From a virus, in the IMG/VR virus record IMGVR_UViG_3300028284_000032, positions 1 to 23,365 of that record: a stretch of 23,365 nt of DNA. One strand, written 5' to 3'. The translations under genes were made by a program, and so were the position numbers. This document shows, piece by piece, positions 17,379 to 23,365 of this stretch (positions are counted from its first letter, which is position 1; the number at the start of each line of letters is the position of its first letter). The notes beneath the pieces were generated by a model. The model was not told the origin of the DNA, did no database searches, and saw only the letters and a list, made by a program, of their open reading frames with translations.

Positions 17379-17777
17379 TTATTTATTATCACTTGATCTT
17401 TTTGATTTTTCCCAAGTCCTTCCTACAAAGTAAGCTCCATACACTGTGATCAACAATGATTGGAATATGGGTATATATTGCTCCGCTACAGCAAAGCCTC
17501 CAATATTACCATCAAAGAAAGATAAAATAGTAAAAATAACAGTTAAGTATATTAAGACAAGCGGGCGTATGTTTTTAGACAAGAAACTATCGCTAGCCAT
17601 ATCTGACTTCCATCGATCTGTAACTTGCGCTTGAGCATCGCTATCCGCTTTCTCTAGTATTTCTTGAATCTGCTTTTTTATTACAAGCTTTTCTTCTTCA
17701 GTGGTGGTAAGCTTATCAACGACGTCACCTATGTTTTTTATGACGCCGCCTGTAAGCCATTGAAATATTTTGTTCAT
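17379..17777 (-). CDS. Holin of the GTA/3TM type
   Basis: This 132-aa protein has a charged N-terminal helix (residues 20-60, ending DRWKSDMASDS), then two clear hydrophobic membrane segments at about 71-88 (RPLVLIYLTVIFTILSFF) and 101-118 (IPIFQSLLITVYGAYFVG), and a basic tail. The N-terminal stretch IFQWLTGGVIKNIGDVV may be the third, weaker membrane element. The layout, including an RP just before the first segment and a W in GRTWEK at the end, fits the 3TM holin family described from gene transfer agents. Holins make holes in the inner membrane at lysis. No lysin gene is recognised beside it. The start shares TAATG with the upstream gene. Confidence 0.7.
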   Translation of the reverse strand: MNKIFQWLTGGVIKNIGDVVDKLTTTEEEKLVIKKQIQEILEKADSDAQAQVTDRWKSDMASDSFLSKNIRPLVLIYLTVIFTILSFFDGNIGGFAVAEQYIPIFQSLLITVYGAYFVGRTWEKSKRSSDNK

Positions 17778-18250
17778 TACATTAAAGATTCACCTCTAAG
17801 TGTCTTTTTTCTCATGACGTTTCTTGGAACTTTAAAAGTATTTACAGTGTTTCCACGTGTTTTACCTAAAGTGTAATCCCCTGTTTTCTTGTCAACACTG
17901 TGAACATAGAGAGAACCTTTTGGTTGTTTTATGTAATTTCCTTCTTGAGCCCAACCCTTCTTAGCCATTTTTGACTCGCGGCTAGTGTGAAAATCTTTGT
18001 CAGCTTTTACTTTTTTTTCGTATTTATTTTTTACAAACGATCTTACTGATTCATCAGCATCACTAGAAAAAGTAGGTGCTGGTGCTGGTTTGAAATCTCC
18101 ACCAGCTGGGACATAGTATTTTGGTGTACCAGATTTTTCATCTGATTTCTTTTTAGCAGGATCCGTTGGATCTAACTGTAATAATGCAGAAGGAACTCCT
18201 TTACCTGTTTTCATCATTGGTCCACGACCAGGGTTTTGCTTGTAAGCCAT
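17777..18250 (-). CDS. Basic proline/lysine-rich protein, probably virion-associated
   Basis: This 157-aa protein is very basic and low in hydrophobic residues. The N-terminus MAYKQNPGRGPMMKTGKGVP, then SALLQL, is a pattern I have seen at the start of small virion-type proteins in Bacteroidota phages. Residues 25-65 are Lys/Pro/Asp-rich and likely disordered; the C-terminal half is Lys/Gly/Thr-rich. No catalytic motif is seen. It may bind DNA or RNA, or be packaged. The upstream leader is the tetranucleotide repeat at 18254-18284, and the end overlaps the holin start as TAATG. Function unknown. Confidence 0.55.
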   Translation of the reverse strand: MAYKQNPGRGPMMKTGKGVPSALLQLDPTDPAKKKSDEKSGTPKYYVPAGGDFKPAPAPTFSSDADESVRSFVKNKYEKKVKADKDFHTSRESKMAKKGWAQEGNYIKQPKGSLYVHSVDKKTGDYTLGKTRGNTVNTFKVPRNVMRKKTLRGESLM

Positions 18251-18253
18251 AAT

Positions 18254-18284
18254 ATTTATTTATTTATTTATTTATTTATTTATT
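18254..18284 (-). repeat. (AAAT)n tetranucleotide repeat in a translation leader
   Basis: On the plus strand this is ATTT repeated seven times plus ATT, without interruption. On the minus strand it lies 4 to 34 nt upstream of the ATG at 18250 and includes the stop codon of the exported protein gene that ends at 18280. Such A-rich runs serve as translation leaders in Bacteroidota. Its length and perfection make it prone to slippage, which could tune expression of the gene at 17777-18250. The repeat is directly seen; a regulatory effect is inferred. Confidence 0.75.
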
Positions 18285-18639
18285 CCATGTAAAAGTGTGA
18301 TAACTTTTTAACTGTAATTGTTTCGTTTAAGTCACCAGTGTAGTAACATAACATTGTGTTTGAATCTTTTAAAACATATTTAACGTTAACAGAGTAGTTG
18401 TTGTCTGCGTTGTATAGTTTAGTCGTAAACGACGTTGCGTTACTGCTAGTAATGTTTTCTTCTATTACTTTATTTTCTGAAAAGCTAGTATTAAAAACTT
18501 TAACTGGCTTAGAGTCATTTGTTATGATAGTCATAACGTACGATGATGTTTCACTAACCCAAGAACCTTCCATTTTGTTTACTTGAGCATTTGATAATAG
18601 TGTTGTTGTTAAGGCTAATACTAATAATAAGTTTTTCAT
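18280..18639 (-). CDS. Exported lipocalin-like small protein
   Basis: This 119-aa protein begins with a clear signal peptide (MKNLLLVLALTTTLLSNAQ; likely cut after A18, a common site in flavobacteria). The mature part starts with MEGSW, a GxW motif like that at the start of lipocalin-type barrels. It continues as alternating beta strands (SYVMTIITN, KPVKVFNTSF, NYSVNVKYVLK, TITVKKLS), about 100 residues of likely beta barrel. No lipobox Cys follows the signal, so it is probably periplasmic or secreted rather than a lipoprotein. It is preceded by a 59-bp AT-rich gap with a T-run, so it may have its own promoter. A phage gene carrying a host-style exported protein suggests capture from a host. 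Its ligand and role are unknown. Confidence 0.6.
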   Translation of the reverse strand: MKNLLLVLALTTTLLSNAQVNKMEGSWVSETSSYVMTIITNDSKPVKVFNTSFSENKVIEENITSSNATSFTTKLYNADNNYSVNVKYVLKDSNTMLCYYTGDLNETITVKKLSHFYME

Positions 18640-18698
18640 TTTATTTAAATTTAAGTTTATAATGTCTAATATAACAAAAAAACTATAAAAAATAAAGC

Positions 18699-19016
18699 CT
18701 ATTTTAATCTATTAGCTTTGTAAGCTTCTTTCTCCCACGGAAGACTTTTAGCACCTTCCTCCATTTTAGATCTAGGCATTCTCTTGCCTTTCCAGTAAAC
18801 ATACTTATCGTCATAATCTAAGTCGCCTCTTTTCATTTGATCTAAATGCACTTTTTCATGCTTTATAACATCTTCTTGTTCCAATGGACTTAGATTCTTA
18901 TTTAGTGTGATAGAGCCGTTCTTATTAGCTCTACCCATAATACCATCCTCTTCGTCTATCTGGTATATCGGTGTGTTATCCATGGACAATTTGCCCATCT
19001 TCATTTTAAAGCTCAT
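18699..19016 (-). CDS. Small HExxH putative zinc metallopeptidase
   Basis: This 105-aa protein contains HEKVHLDQ (residues 53-60), an HExxH zinc-binding motif followed by xxQ, as in gluzincin-type peptidases. The segment WEKEAYKANRL (94-104) near the end gives candidate third ligands E95 or E97, as in the E..A pattern of the DUF4157 and M48-like groups. The preceding beta strand SITLNK (35-40) and helix SPLEQEDVIKHE agree with a minimal zincin. Length is near that of the smallest known zincins. No signal peptide is seen, so it would act in the cytoplasm or inside the virion. It is packed tightly after the 93-aa gene (TAAATG). Activity is inferred from motifs; a structural role is possible. 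The stop is TAG. Confidence 0.55.
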   Translation of the reverse strand: MSFKMKMGKLSMDNTPIYQIDEEDGIMGRANKNGSITLNKNLSPLEQEDVIKHEKVHLDQMKRGDLDYDDKYVYWKGKRMPRSKMEEGAKSLPWEKEAYKANRLK

Positions 19017-19298
19017 TTAGCATTTCCATCTTTTACGAGCAGCTTTACCTCTTTCACCGTCCCAACCTTTGGATCTAGCGCAGAAAGACTTTCTTCTTTT
19101 AGCTGCTTTACTTCCAGGTTTAACATCTCCAGTTACAGCTGTTTTCAACTTACTACCAGGGTTTTCTTTTCTGTACTTCTTAACACCAGCAGAGGTCATT
19201 CCTGCTCCTTCCTCTGTCGATAGAAAGTTTCTACCTTTTCCTTTAGTGGTTTTTCTAACCTTTAAAAAAGGGGAGCTATCTGGTTGAATATAAGGCAT
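19017..19298 (-). CDS. Small basic CARSKG-type phage protein
   Basis: This 93-aa protein is strongly basic (many Lys and Arg). Its C-terminal half has the pattern KAAKRRKSFCARSKGWDGER (residues 63-82), then KAARKRWKC. I recall closely similar small proteins (of the DUF6321 type) in many tailed phages, especially marine ones, with no proven function. Two Cys (70 and 93) and the Arg/Lys clusters could bind nucleic acid or zinc with a partner. It sits in the small virion-like gene run, directly before the HExxH gene. Domain number is from memory and should be treated as tentative. Confidence 0.65.
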   Translation of the reverse strand: MPYIQPDSSPFLKVRKTTKGKGRNFLSTEEGAGMTSAGVKKYRKENPGSKLKTAVTGDVKPGSKAAKRRKSFCARSKGWDGERGKAARKRWKC

Positions 19299-19299
19299 A

Positions 19300-19479
19300 T
19301 TAATATCCTTTTACTCTTGATGTTATTGGCCCTTTTAAAGACTCACAACCGCAGTCTTCTAACTTGAGCTTCATTCCATTTTTACCAGAGCTAGATCCTT
19401 TACCGTGAGGTCTACCTAATTGACTTAATGGTCCGTCCCATAAAGTGTTTTCTCCTACAATTCCGTTTTTTCCTTTCAT
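19300..19479 (-). CDS. Small glycine/lysine-rich protein
   Basis: This 59-aa protein is called from the ATG at 19479, which follows the previous gene's stop (19490-19492) by 10 bp and has an A-rich leader (AAAACAAAGAT). A longer form from 19563 is open but would overlap the previous gene by 74 bp and has no such leader. The protein is rich in Gly and Lys with a CGCE motif near the end (about residues 46-49) and a basic C-terminus. No function is recognised. Confidence 0.5.
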   Translation of the reverse strand: MKGKNGIVGENTLWDGPLSQLGRPHGKGSSSGKNGMKLKLEDCGCESLKGPITSRVKGY

Positions 19480-19489
19480 ATCTTTGTTT

Positions 19490-19696
19490 TTAATAACTAC
19501 ATTTCTTTTTAAACAATGGACTAACCGAGTTTGCTTTTTGTTGAACATCTCCAAAAACACCATTAGCTTGCGCTTGTGCTTGTGGATTAAAAACTGGCTT
19601 TGTATAGCCTAACTCGTTACCAGGAACTGGAGGAGTAACAGCGTTTTGCTGCACTGGCATCCCAGTCATTGGGTCTATCATTAATTGGTTGTTCAT
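19490..19696 (-). CDS. Small proline/glutamine/asparagine-rich protein
   Basis: This 68-aa protein (MNNQLMIDPMTGMPVQQNAV start) is low-complexity, with many Pro, Gln, Asn and Ala (QAQAQA at about 40-45) and a lysine cluster before CSY at the end. It is probably disordered. It starts 3 bp after the winged-helix gene stop, in the run of small virion-like genes. No function is recognised; similar Pro/Gln-rich short proteins are common in Bacteroidota phage late regions. Confidence 0.5.
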   Translation of the reverse strand: MNNQLMIDPMTGMPVQQNAVTPPVPGNELGYTKPVFNPQAQAQANGVFGDVQQKANSVSPLFKKKCSY

Positions 19697-19698
19697 GA

Positions 19699-20142
19699 TT
19701 ATCTATCTTTATCTTTGTTAACATTATTAATCGAGGTTATCAATACTTTATCTATGTATGATTGACCTTTCATTATTTTATTTCGTCTAGTACTAGTTGG
19801 TATATCTTCTTCTCCTAAAAGTATTTTGTACATCCTGAGTATCAGTTGTTTACCTTTAAAAGAAACTTTATATATATTGTATTTCTGTGTAGTCCTATTT
19901 CTAGGTCTCCATACTTTTATCCAATCCTCTTGTAGAAGTTTATTCCACCTTCTATTGTTCCAACTATAAGAATAGGAGCCTGTTTCAAAATCTTTTCTTG
20001 AAAATAGATCCATACAATCTAAGTATATTAATAACTCAAGATCCGCGTCGTTAAGATTATTATTTTTACAAGCCCACTTTCTTACTATTCTATAATGTTT
20101 AAAGATGTTAAGATCTTTGATATCATTAGGCGTTATTCTCAT
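19699..20142 (-). CDS. Putative winged-helix DNA-binding protein
   Basis: This 147-aa basic protein has a helix-rich N-terminal part (residues 5-60: IVRKWACKNNNLNDADLELL is a typical start for a winged-helix reader). It continues with WNNRRWNKLLQEDWIKVWRP (about 66-85), a likely recognition helix, then a beta pair YNIYKVSFKG (about 93-102) that would form the wing, and a helical basic tail. The pattern is like the MarR type. It starts within the groES stop (ATGA), so it is co-translated with groES. It could be a late regulator or a DNA-binding structural protein. No exact family is claimed. Confidence 0.5.
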   Translation of the reverse strand: MRITPNDIKDLNIFKHYRIVRKWACKNNNLNDADLELLIYLDCMDLFSRKDFETGSYSYSWNNRRWNKLLQEDWIKVWRPRNRTTQKYNIYKVSFKGKQLILRMYKILLGEEDIPTSTRRNKIMKGQSYIDKVLITSINNVNKDKDR

Positions 20143-20402
20143 AACACCACAACAACATCCTGAAATCTAATAACATAATAAACATCGTCATCTATTTCTA
20201 TCCTGTGACCAGCGTGTTTATCGTAAAATATTAAATCACCTTCTTTAACTCCGGTAACTTGATCACCACAGTTTAAAACTGTAGCTTTTTTATATCTAAC
20301 ATCTTGCCTCTGAGACTGTGTTAGAAGTAGACCTCCATCTGTTTTAGACACAGGCCCTTCTTTTATCTTATCTATAAGAATATTATTTCCTATTGCTTTC
20401 AT
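20139..20402 (-). CDS. groES: Cochaperonin GroES
   Basis: This 87-aa protein has the GroES pattern: [12 protein letters not shown] at the start, the mobile loop TDGGLLLTQ (about residues 21-29, with LLL in place of the usual IVL that binds GroEL), and EGDLIFYDKHAGHRIEIDDD (about 54-73), then YYVIRFQDVVVVL at the end. It lacks the final few residues of E. coli GroES but is otherwise complete. The ATG at 20402 is chosen; the in-frame TTG at 20408 would add two residues. It overlaps the groEL end by 20 bp, in the opposite order to the usual bacterial groES-groEL. As cap of the GroEL ring it would help fold phage proteins. Confidence 0.9.
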   Translation of the reverse strand: MKAIGNNILIDKIKEGPVSKTDGGLLLTQSQRQDVRYKKATVLNCGDQVTGVKEGDLIFYDKHAGHRIEIDDDVYYVIRFQDVVVVL

Positions 20403-21942
20403 CTCCAACTCTTAAGTTATTAATTACACAATCAGTAGATAATATCGTTGTTGCAACTGAGGCAGCGTTTTTAAGAGCGCTTTTAGTAACTAACAAAGGA
20501 TCAATAATTCCTTTCTTAATCATATTAACCATCTTACCTGTCACTACGTTGATTCCTACACCTTCTTTACCTGACACTTGAAACTCAACACCTGAATTAC
20601 TTAATATCTTCTTAAATGGCGCCTTAATGGCCTCTAGAAGTATCTCTTCACCAATATTCTTAGGCTTAATTTTAATAGATGCATCTAACAACGCGATTCC
20701 ACCTCCAGATACTATACCTTCTTTAATAGCGGCTTTTGTAGCACAGATAGCGTCTTCAACTCTGTCAGATTTTTCTTTTAACTCTACTTCTGAGTTAGCA
20801 CCTACTTTTACTATAGCTACTTTAGCAGATAACCTTGATAGTCTTCTTTCTAATCTAATAACGTCTCCAGGAGCTTTAGCTTCTTTAATTTGGTTTTTAA
20901 CCTCTTGTATTAGACTTTTAACTTCTTCTGTTTCGTTATCTACTTGTAGTATAGTCTCGTAATCATCAGTAACACTCTTAATACATGTACCTAGTAAACT
21001 TGGGTTTATAACATCTAAGTCATCTCCAAGATCTTCGTTTATTACTGTAGCGCCTGTTAAGACGGCTAAATCAGATAATACATCTTTCTTGTTTACCCCG
21101 TATGTAGGAGCGTTGATTACATTAACTTTAATATTACCTTTAACTTTGTTCATAGCTAATGTAGAAATCACTTGTGGATCTAAATCACCTATAACCAATA
21201 AAGGCTTGTTGTTTTGAATAACATATTCTAAGATAGATTGTATTTTTCTAACAGATTCAACTGGTGATTCTAATAGTAAAACAACTGGCTTATCTAGTTC
21301 AGCTATTCTTTTCTCCTGACTAGTCACAAAATGTGAGTTTGTCAAACCTTTTTCATACTGAACACCATCAACTAACTCAAAGCTAGTTTCTTCAGTATCT
21401 GTTGGTTCCATTATAACAACTCCGTTTTCTCCAGCTGCTTCAAAGGCATCGCCAATGATTTCACCTAAATCTCTTTCGTTGTTACAACTAATAGTGGCAA
21501 TGTCTTTCAACATATCTCCACTAACTTCAATACTTTTTCTTTCTAAGTACTTTATCACCTTTTCTACACCTGTAGCAATACCATCTTTAATAACTCTAAT
21601 GTTATTTTCTTTAGAAGCTTGATAAGCTTCACTTAAGATTGAGTGCGCTAGTACCGTAGCCGTGGTCGTTCCGTCTCCAGCTTCTTTAACAGTTTTTCTA
21701 GCAGCTTCCTTTAAAAGCGTAGCACCCATATTTTCTACTGGGTCTAGTAATGTTATTGAATCAGCAACTGTTACACCGTCTTTTGTAATGATCGGTCTTC
21801 CGCTACTGTCTTCTAATATCACACATTGACCGCTAGCTCCTAAGGTAGAACTAACGGCTTTAGTGAGTTTATTAATTCCTTCGAATACTTTAACCTTAGC
21901 TTCGTCACCAAAGTTTAAGTTTTTGACGATTTTGTCAGTCAT
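20383..21942 (-). CDS. groEL: Chaperonin GroEL (phage-encoded)
   Basis: This 519-aa protein is a near full-length GroEL (about 545 aa is usual). It keeps ITKDGVTVA with D55, the ATP motif GDGTTTAT with D90 (89-96), the hydrolysis Asp D397 in DRVEDA, and SGGG (412-415), matching E. coli D52, D87 and D398. The apical domain (about 190-370) is present. Two features are odd. The usual TLGPKGR loop reads TLGASGQ (33-39), losing the conserved Pro, and KGLTNSHF replaces RGYLSPYF in the substrate and GroES binding face. The Gly-Gly-Met tail is absent. The leader is AATCAAATTAAATCAAATTA-type. The gene begins the cassette groEL, groES, winged-helix protein. Phage GroELs have been found in marine viromes and in some jumbo phages; the client is probably virion proteins. 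Confidence 0.95.
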   Translation of the reverse strand: MTDKIVKNLNFGDEAKVKVFEGINKLTKAVSSTLGASGQCVILEDSSGRPIITKDGVTVADSITLLDPVENMGATLLKEAARKTVKEAGDGTTTATVLAHSILSEAYQASKENNIRVIKDGIATGVEKVIKYLERKSIEVSGDMLKDIATISCNNERDLGEIIGDAFEAAGENGVVIMEPTDTEETSFELVDGVQYEKGLTNSHFVTSQEKRIAELDKPVVLLLESPVESVRKIQSILEYVIQNNKPLLVIGDLDPQVISTLAMNKVKGNIKVNVINAPTYGVNKKDVLSDLAVLTGATVINEDLGDDLDVINPSLLGTCIKSVTDDYETILQVDNETEEVKSLIQEVKNQIKEAKAPGDVIRLERRLSRLSAKVAIVKVGANSEVELKEKSDRVEDAICATKAAIKEGIVSGGGIALLDASIKIKPKNIGEEILLEAIKAPFKKILSNSGVEFQVSGKEGVGINVVTGKMVNMIKKGIIDPLLVTKSALKNAASVATTILSTDCVINNLRVGDESNRK

Positions 21943-21972
21943 ATTTAATTTAATTTGATTTAATTTGATTAT

Positions 21973-21988
21973 ACTCTAAAACTAGAGT
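21973..21988 (-). promoter_or_regulatory. Small hairpin upstream of groEL
   Basis: A 6-bp perfect inverted repeat (ACTCTA / TAGAGT) with a 4-nt loop lies in the 82-bp gap between the 124-aa gene and groEL, about 30 nt before the ATG. There is no U-run and no clear terminator. It is the only gap before groEL, so any groEL-specific promoter or repressor site should be here. The similarity to a CIRCE heat shock operator is only the central ACTC/GAGT and is too weak to claim. Confidence 0.3.
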
Positions 21989-22024
21989 CGTGCTTGACTT
22001 ATCATTACACGTTTTACTCGATAA

Positions 22025-22399
22025 TTACTCCTCAGTTTCCTCTTCTGTTGGTGGCACTGGCTCACCAATAGTCAAAGTAACAGTTGTAGGTGTAATCAAA
22101 GCATCGATCTGAGATTGAATACTAGCTTCAATAGAAGCAACTTGCTCTTCACCCATTGCTCCTTTTGTCCAAATAACAACTTGTTCGTTTGTTAAATCCT
22201 CAAAAGGGATAAAATCTGTAACTTCACTAGTGTCTAGTGTTTGTGTCCCGATACTAGTAGCGCTGTAAGCTATGCCCTGAGGGTTCAATTCATCTGACAC
22301 ACCAGTAACGATCCAATGTACATTGTACACTAAATCTGTGTATTCTCCGTCTTGTGGATAAGCATCCACTGTTTTGCAATTCCAGTTGTAAGTAGTCAT
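22025..22399 (-). CDS. Small tail-associated conserved protein (DUF7936-type)
   Basis: This 124-aa protein reads MTTYNWNCKTVDAYPQDGEY at its start, followed by VYNVHWIVTG and a central TDFIPFEDLTNEQVVIWTKG (about residues 61-80). It closes with QIDALITP...T and a Glu-rich tail. I recall this layout, with YPQ.....D.V...HW and a Y..LTE..V..W core, as a small family common beside tail fibre genes in marine phages, including cyanophages. Its role is unknown; a fibre accessory or chaperone is possible. It follows the S74 fibre gene by 19 bp. The domain name is from memory and tentative. Confidence 0.6.
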   Translation of the reverse strand: MTTYNWNCKTVDAYPQDGEYTDLVYNVHWIVTGVSDELNPQGIAYSATSIGTQTLDTSEVTDFIPFEDLTNEQVVIWTKGAMGEEQVASIEASIQSQIDALITPTTVTLTIGEPVPPTEEETEE

Positions 22400-22418
22400 A
22401 ATTCTTGTTTTTGTTTAT

Positions 22419-23365
22419 TTATTTATTTTCTATTGTTTGTATTCTTAATTCTAATTCTTCTATTTTATCTATAGCTTGCTGTAAAGCAGCTGTTAGTAAA
22501 GGTACTATTTTAGCTTGATCAATAGCTTGGTATTTAGGATTTCCTTCCCAATCTAAAGCATCTTTTTCACCAGTAACAGCTTCAGGTACAACCTCTGCTA
22601 ACTCGTGAGCATAAAATCCATCTACTTTTGGTTTACCTGGTTCTTTAATCCAATTAAATCTCAAAGGTTTTAATTCTTTTACTCTTCTAACAGCGTCTGA
22701 TATGTCCTCTTTATTTTCTTTTAACCTGTAATCTGAGGTTGTATTAAAACTTGTGCTTGAAGTGTTTATAGTAATGTTTCCTACACTGGAGGTTTGTTGG
22801 TAAAATGACATAGCTGAATTATCAGTGCCTGAACTAGTTGGTGAATAGACTTTTATACCAGAGCCATATTGTGGAATTTCTACTCTCAAGTTGTTCATAC
22901 CGTAGCCAGACCCACCGTTTATACTAAAATCAGCGATAAGCCCGTTACCACTTACTGGACCTTCTACGTGCAGGGGCGCATTAGGACTAGTCGTCCCGAT
23001 CCCGACTTTACCGTTAGGCACAGTAACATTACCAGATGCCTTAACATTTAAAGATAGGCTGTTAGCAGTCGCTGCATTACCTACAGCTGTATCAGTGTTA
23101 GAAGCGTTTGTGATAGTTGTAACAAGGTGCCCATTATTATTGGTGTCTCTTAAAGTGTTAGATATTACTCTTGTTGCTTTAACATTACCGTTCACTTCTA
23201 ACTTCTCACTAGGACTAGTCGTTCCAATCCCGACGTTGCCAACACCGTCAATAACCATTCTTGTGTCCAATATTTGGTTTGATGCATTAGCTGTCTTGAA
23301 CAATAATGTTCCTGCGTTTGTATCTGCAGCATATGGAGAACTTTCTAAACTTGCTTGAATCTTGT
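22419..23365 (-). CDS. Tail fibre/spike C-terminal part with S74 self-cleaving chaperone domain (partial)
   Basis: The frame stays open through the right edge, so this is the 3' part of a longer gene; the TTG at 23303 is not a believable start. The visible part (about 314 residues) has two GIGTTSP repeats, near offsets 45 and 121 from the edge, typical of fibre shaft or head-binding stretches. The C-terminal domain begins at TTSDYRLKENKED. The Ser in SDYRLK and the following Lys are the catalytic pair of S74 peptidase chaperones, which trimerise the fibre and then cut themselves off just before that Ser. The last 30 residues form a coiled coil (IDKIEELELRIQTIENK). In phages this domain caps receptor-binding fibres and neck appendages. 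Confidence 0.85.
   Translation of the reverse strand, partial: KIQASLESSPYAADTNAGTLLFKTANASNQILDTRMVIDGVGNVGIGTTSPSEKLEVNGNVKATRVISNTLRDTNNNGHLVTTITNASNTDTAVGNAATANSLSLNVKASGNVTVPNGKVGIGTTSPNAPLHVEGPVSGNGLIADFSINGGSGYGMNNLRVEIPQYGSGIKVYSPTSSGTDNSAMSFYQQTSSVGNITINTSSTSFNTTSDYRLKENKEDISDAVRRVKELKPLRFNWIKEPGKPKVDGFYAHELAEVVPEAVTGEKDALDWEGNPKYQAIDQAKIVPLLTAALQQAIDKIEELELRIQTIENK
22983..23236 (-). repeat. Imperfect direct repeat in the fibre gene
   Basis: Positions 22983-23007 and 23211-23235 are near-identical (AGGACTAGTCGT then TCCCGAC on the plus strand, with a few differences). Both code the GIGTTSP units of the fibre. The copies are 228 bp (76 codons) apart, in frame, so recombination between them would add or remove a 76-residue fibre segment without breaking the frame. 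Confidence 0.65.

Noticed and set aside
18640-18698. Bacteroidota-type promoter (TTTG ... TAnnTTTG) before the exported-protein gene
   Set aside because: TATATTAG is one base off the -7 consensus, but the only TTTG lies directly beside it, not about 19 bases away.
20403-20408. TTG at 20408 as groES start
   Set aside because: The ATG at 20402 aligns with the normal GroES N-terminus and only two residues would be added.
20627-20962. 111-aa plus-strand open frame opposite groEL
   Set aside because: It is antisense to a conserved GroEL domain, has the Ser/Leu/Ala-rich look of an antisense shadow, and no plus-strand leader or promoter is evident.
21973-21988. CIRCE-like heat shock operator before groEL
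   Set aside because: Only the inner ACTC and GAGT match, the spacer is 8 instead of 9, and the outer bases of both arms do not fit the TTAGC/GCTAA pattern.
23301-23303. TTG at 23303 as start of the S74 fibre gene
   Set aside because: The frame stays open with fibre-like sequence (SSPYAADTNAGTL) to the window edge, so the gene simply continues outside.

Overview
This window is the late (virion and packaging) gene block of a double-stranded DNA tailed phage. Every supported gene lies on the minus strand, so transcription runs from position 23365 down to 1. The host is most likely a Bacteroidota bacterium, probably a marine flavobacterium. The reasons are the AT-rich sequence, the absence of clear Shine-Dalgarno sites with A/T-rich leaders such as AATTAAATTAAAT before the start codons, a flavobacterial-style signal peptide, and a TerL, portal and nozzle set that resembles Bacteroidota podoviruses, including crAss-like phages. 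No tape measure, sheath or tail-tube gene is present, which fits a podovirus. The host and family assignment is inference from remembered protein families; no search was run.

In transcription order: (1) 23365-22025 holds the 3' part of a tail fibre gene ending in a self-cleaving S74 chaperone domain, and a small tail-associated protein. (2) 21942-19699 is a chaperonin cassette of groEL, overlapping groES, and a putative winged-helix protein. (3) 19696-16050 is a run of small genes: two small virion-like or unknown proteins, a basic CxRxxG-type protein, a mini HExxH protein, an exported lipocalin-like protein, a basic proline-rich protein, a 3TM-family holin, a coiled-coil protein, a 75-aa unknown, a 201-aa protein that looks like two fused GroES domains, and a possible small terminase. 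Many of these touch or overlap by TAATG junctions. (4) 16050-7072 is packaging and head: TerL, portal, scaffold-like protein, major capsid protein, an unknown, and a neck protein. (5) 7068-1 is neck and tail: a second neck protein, a large nozzle protein, another tail protein, and two internal virion (ejection) proteins, the last cut by the window edge.

The most interesting content is a phage-encoded folding machine. There is a full-length GroEL with all three catalytic aspartates but an altered ATP-loop, a GroES in the reversed (groEL-first) order, and a separate tandem GroES-like protein directly upstream of the terminase and capsid genes. Together these could form a dedicated chaperonin for folding virion proteins. 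Other points are two RNA hairpin regions around the gene downstream of the capsid gene, a tetranucleotide repeat in a translation leader, a GC-richer block over the TerL ATPase core, and a small putative zinc peptidase. No stretch above 300 bases lacks a gene, and I saw no tRNA, CRISPR, integrase, insertion sequence or endolysin.
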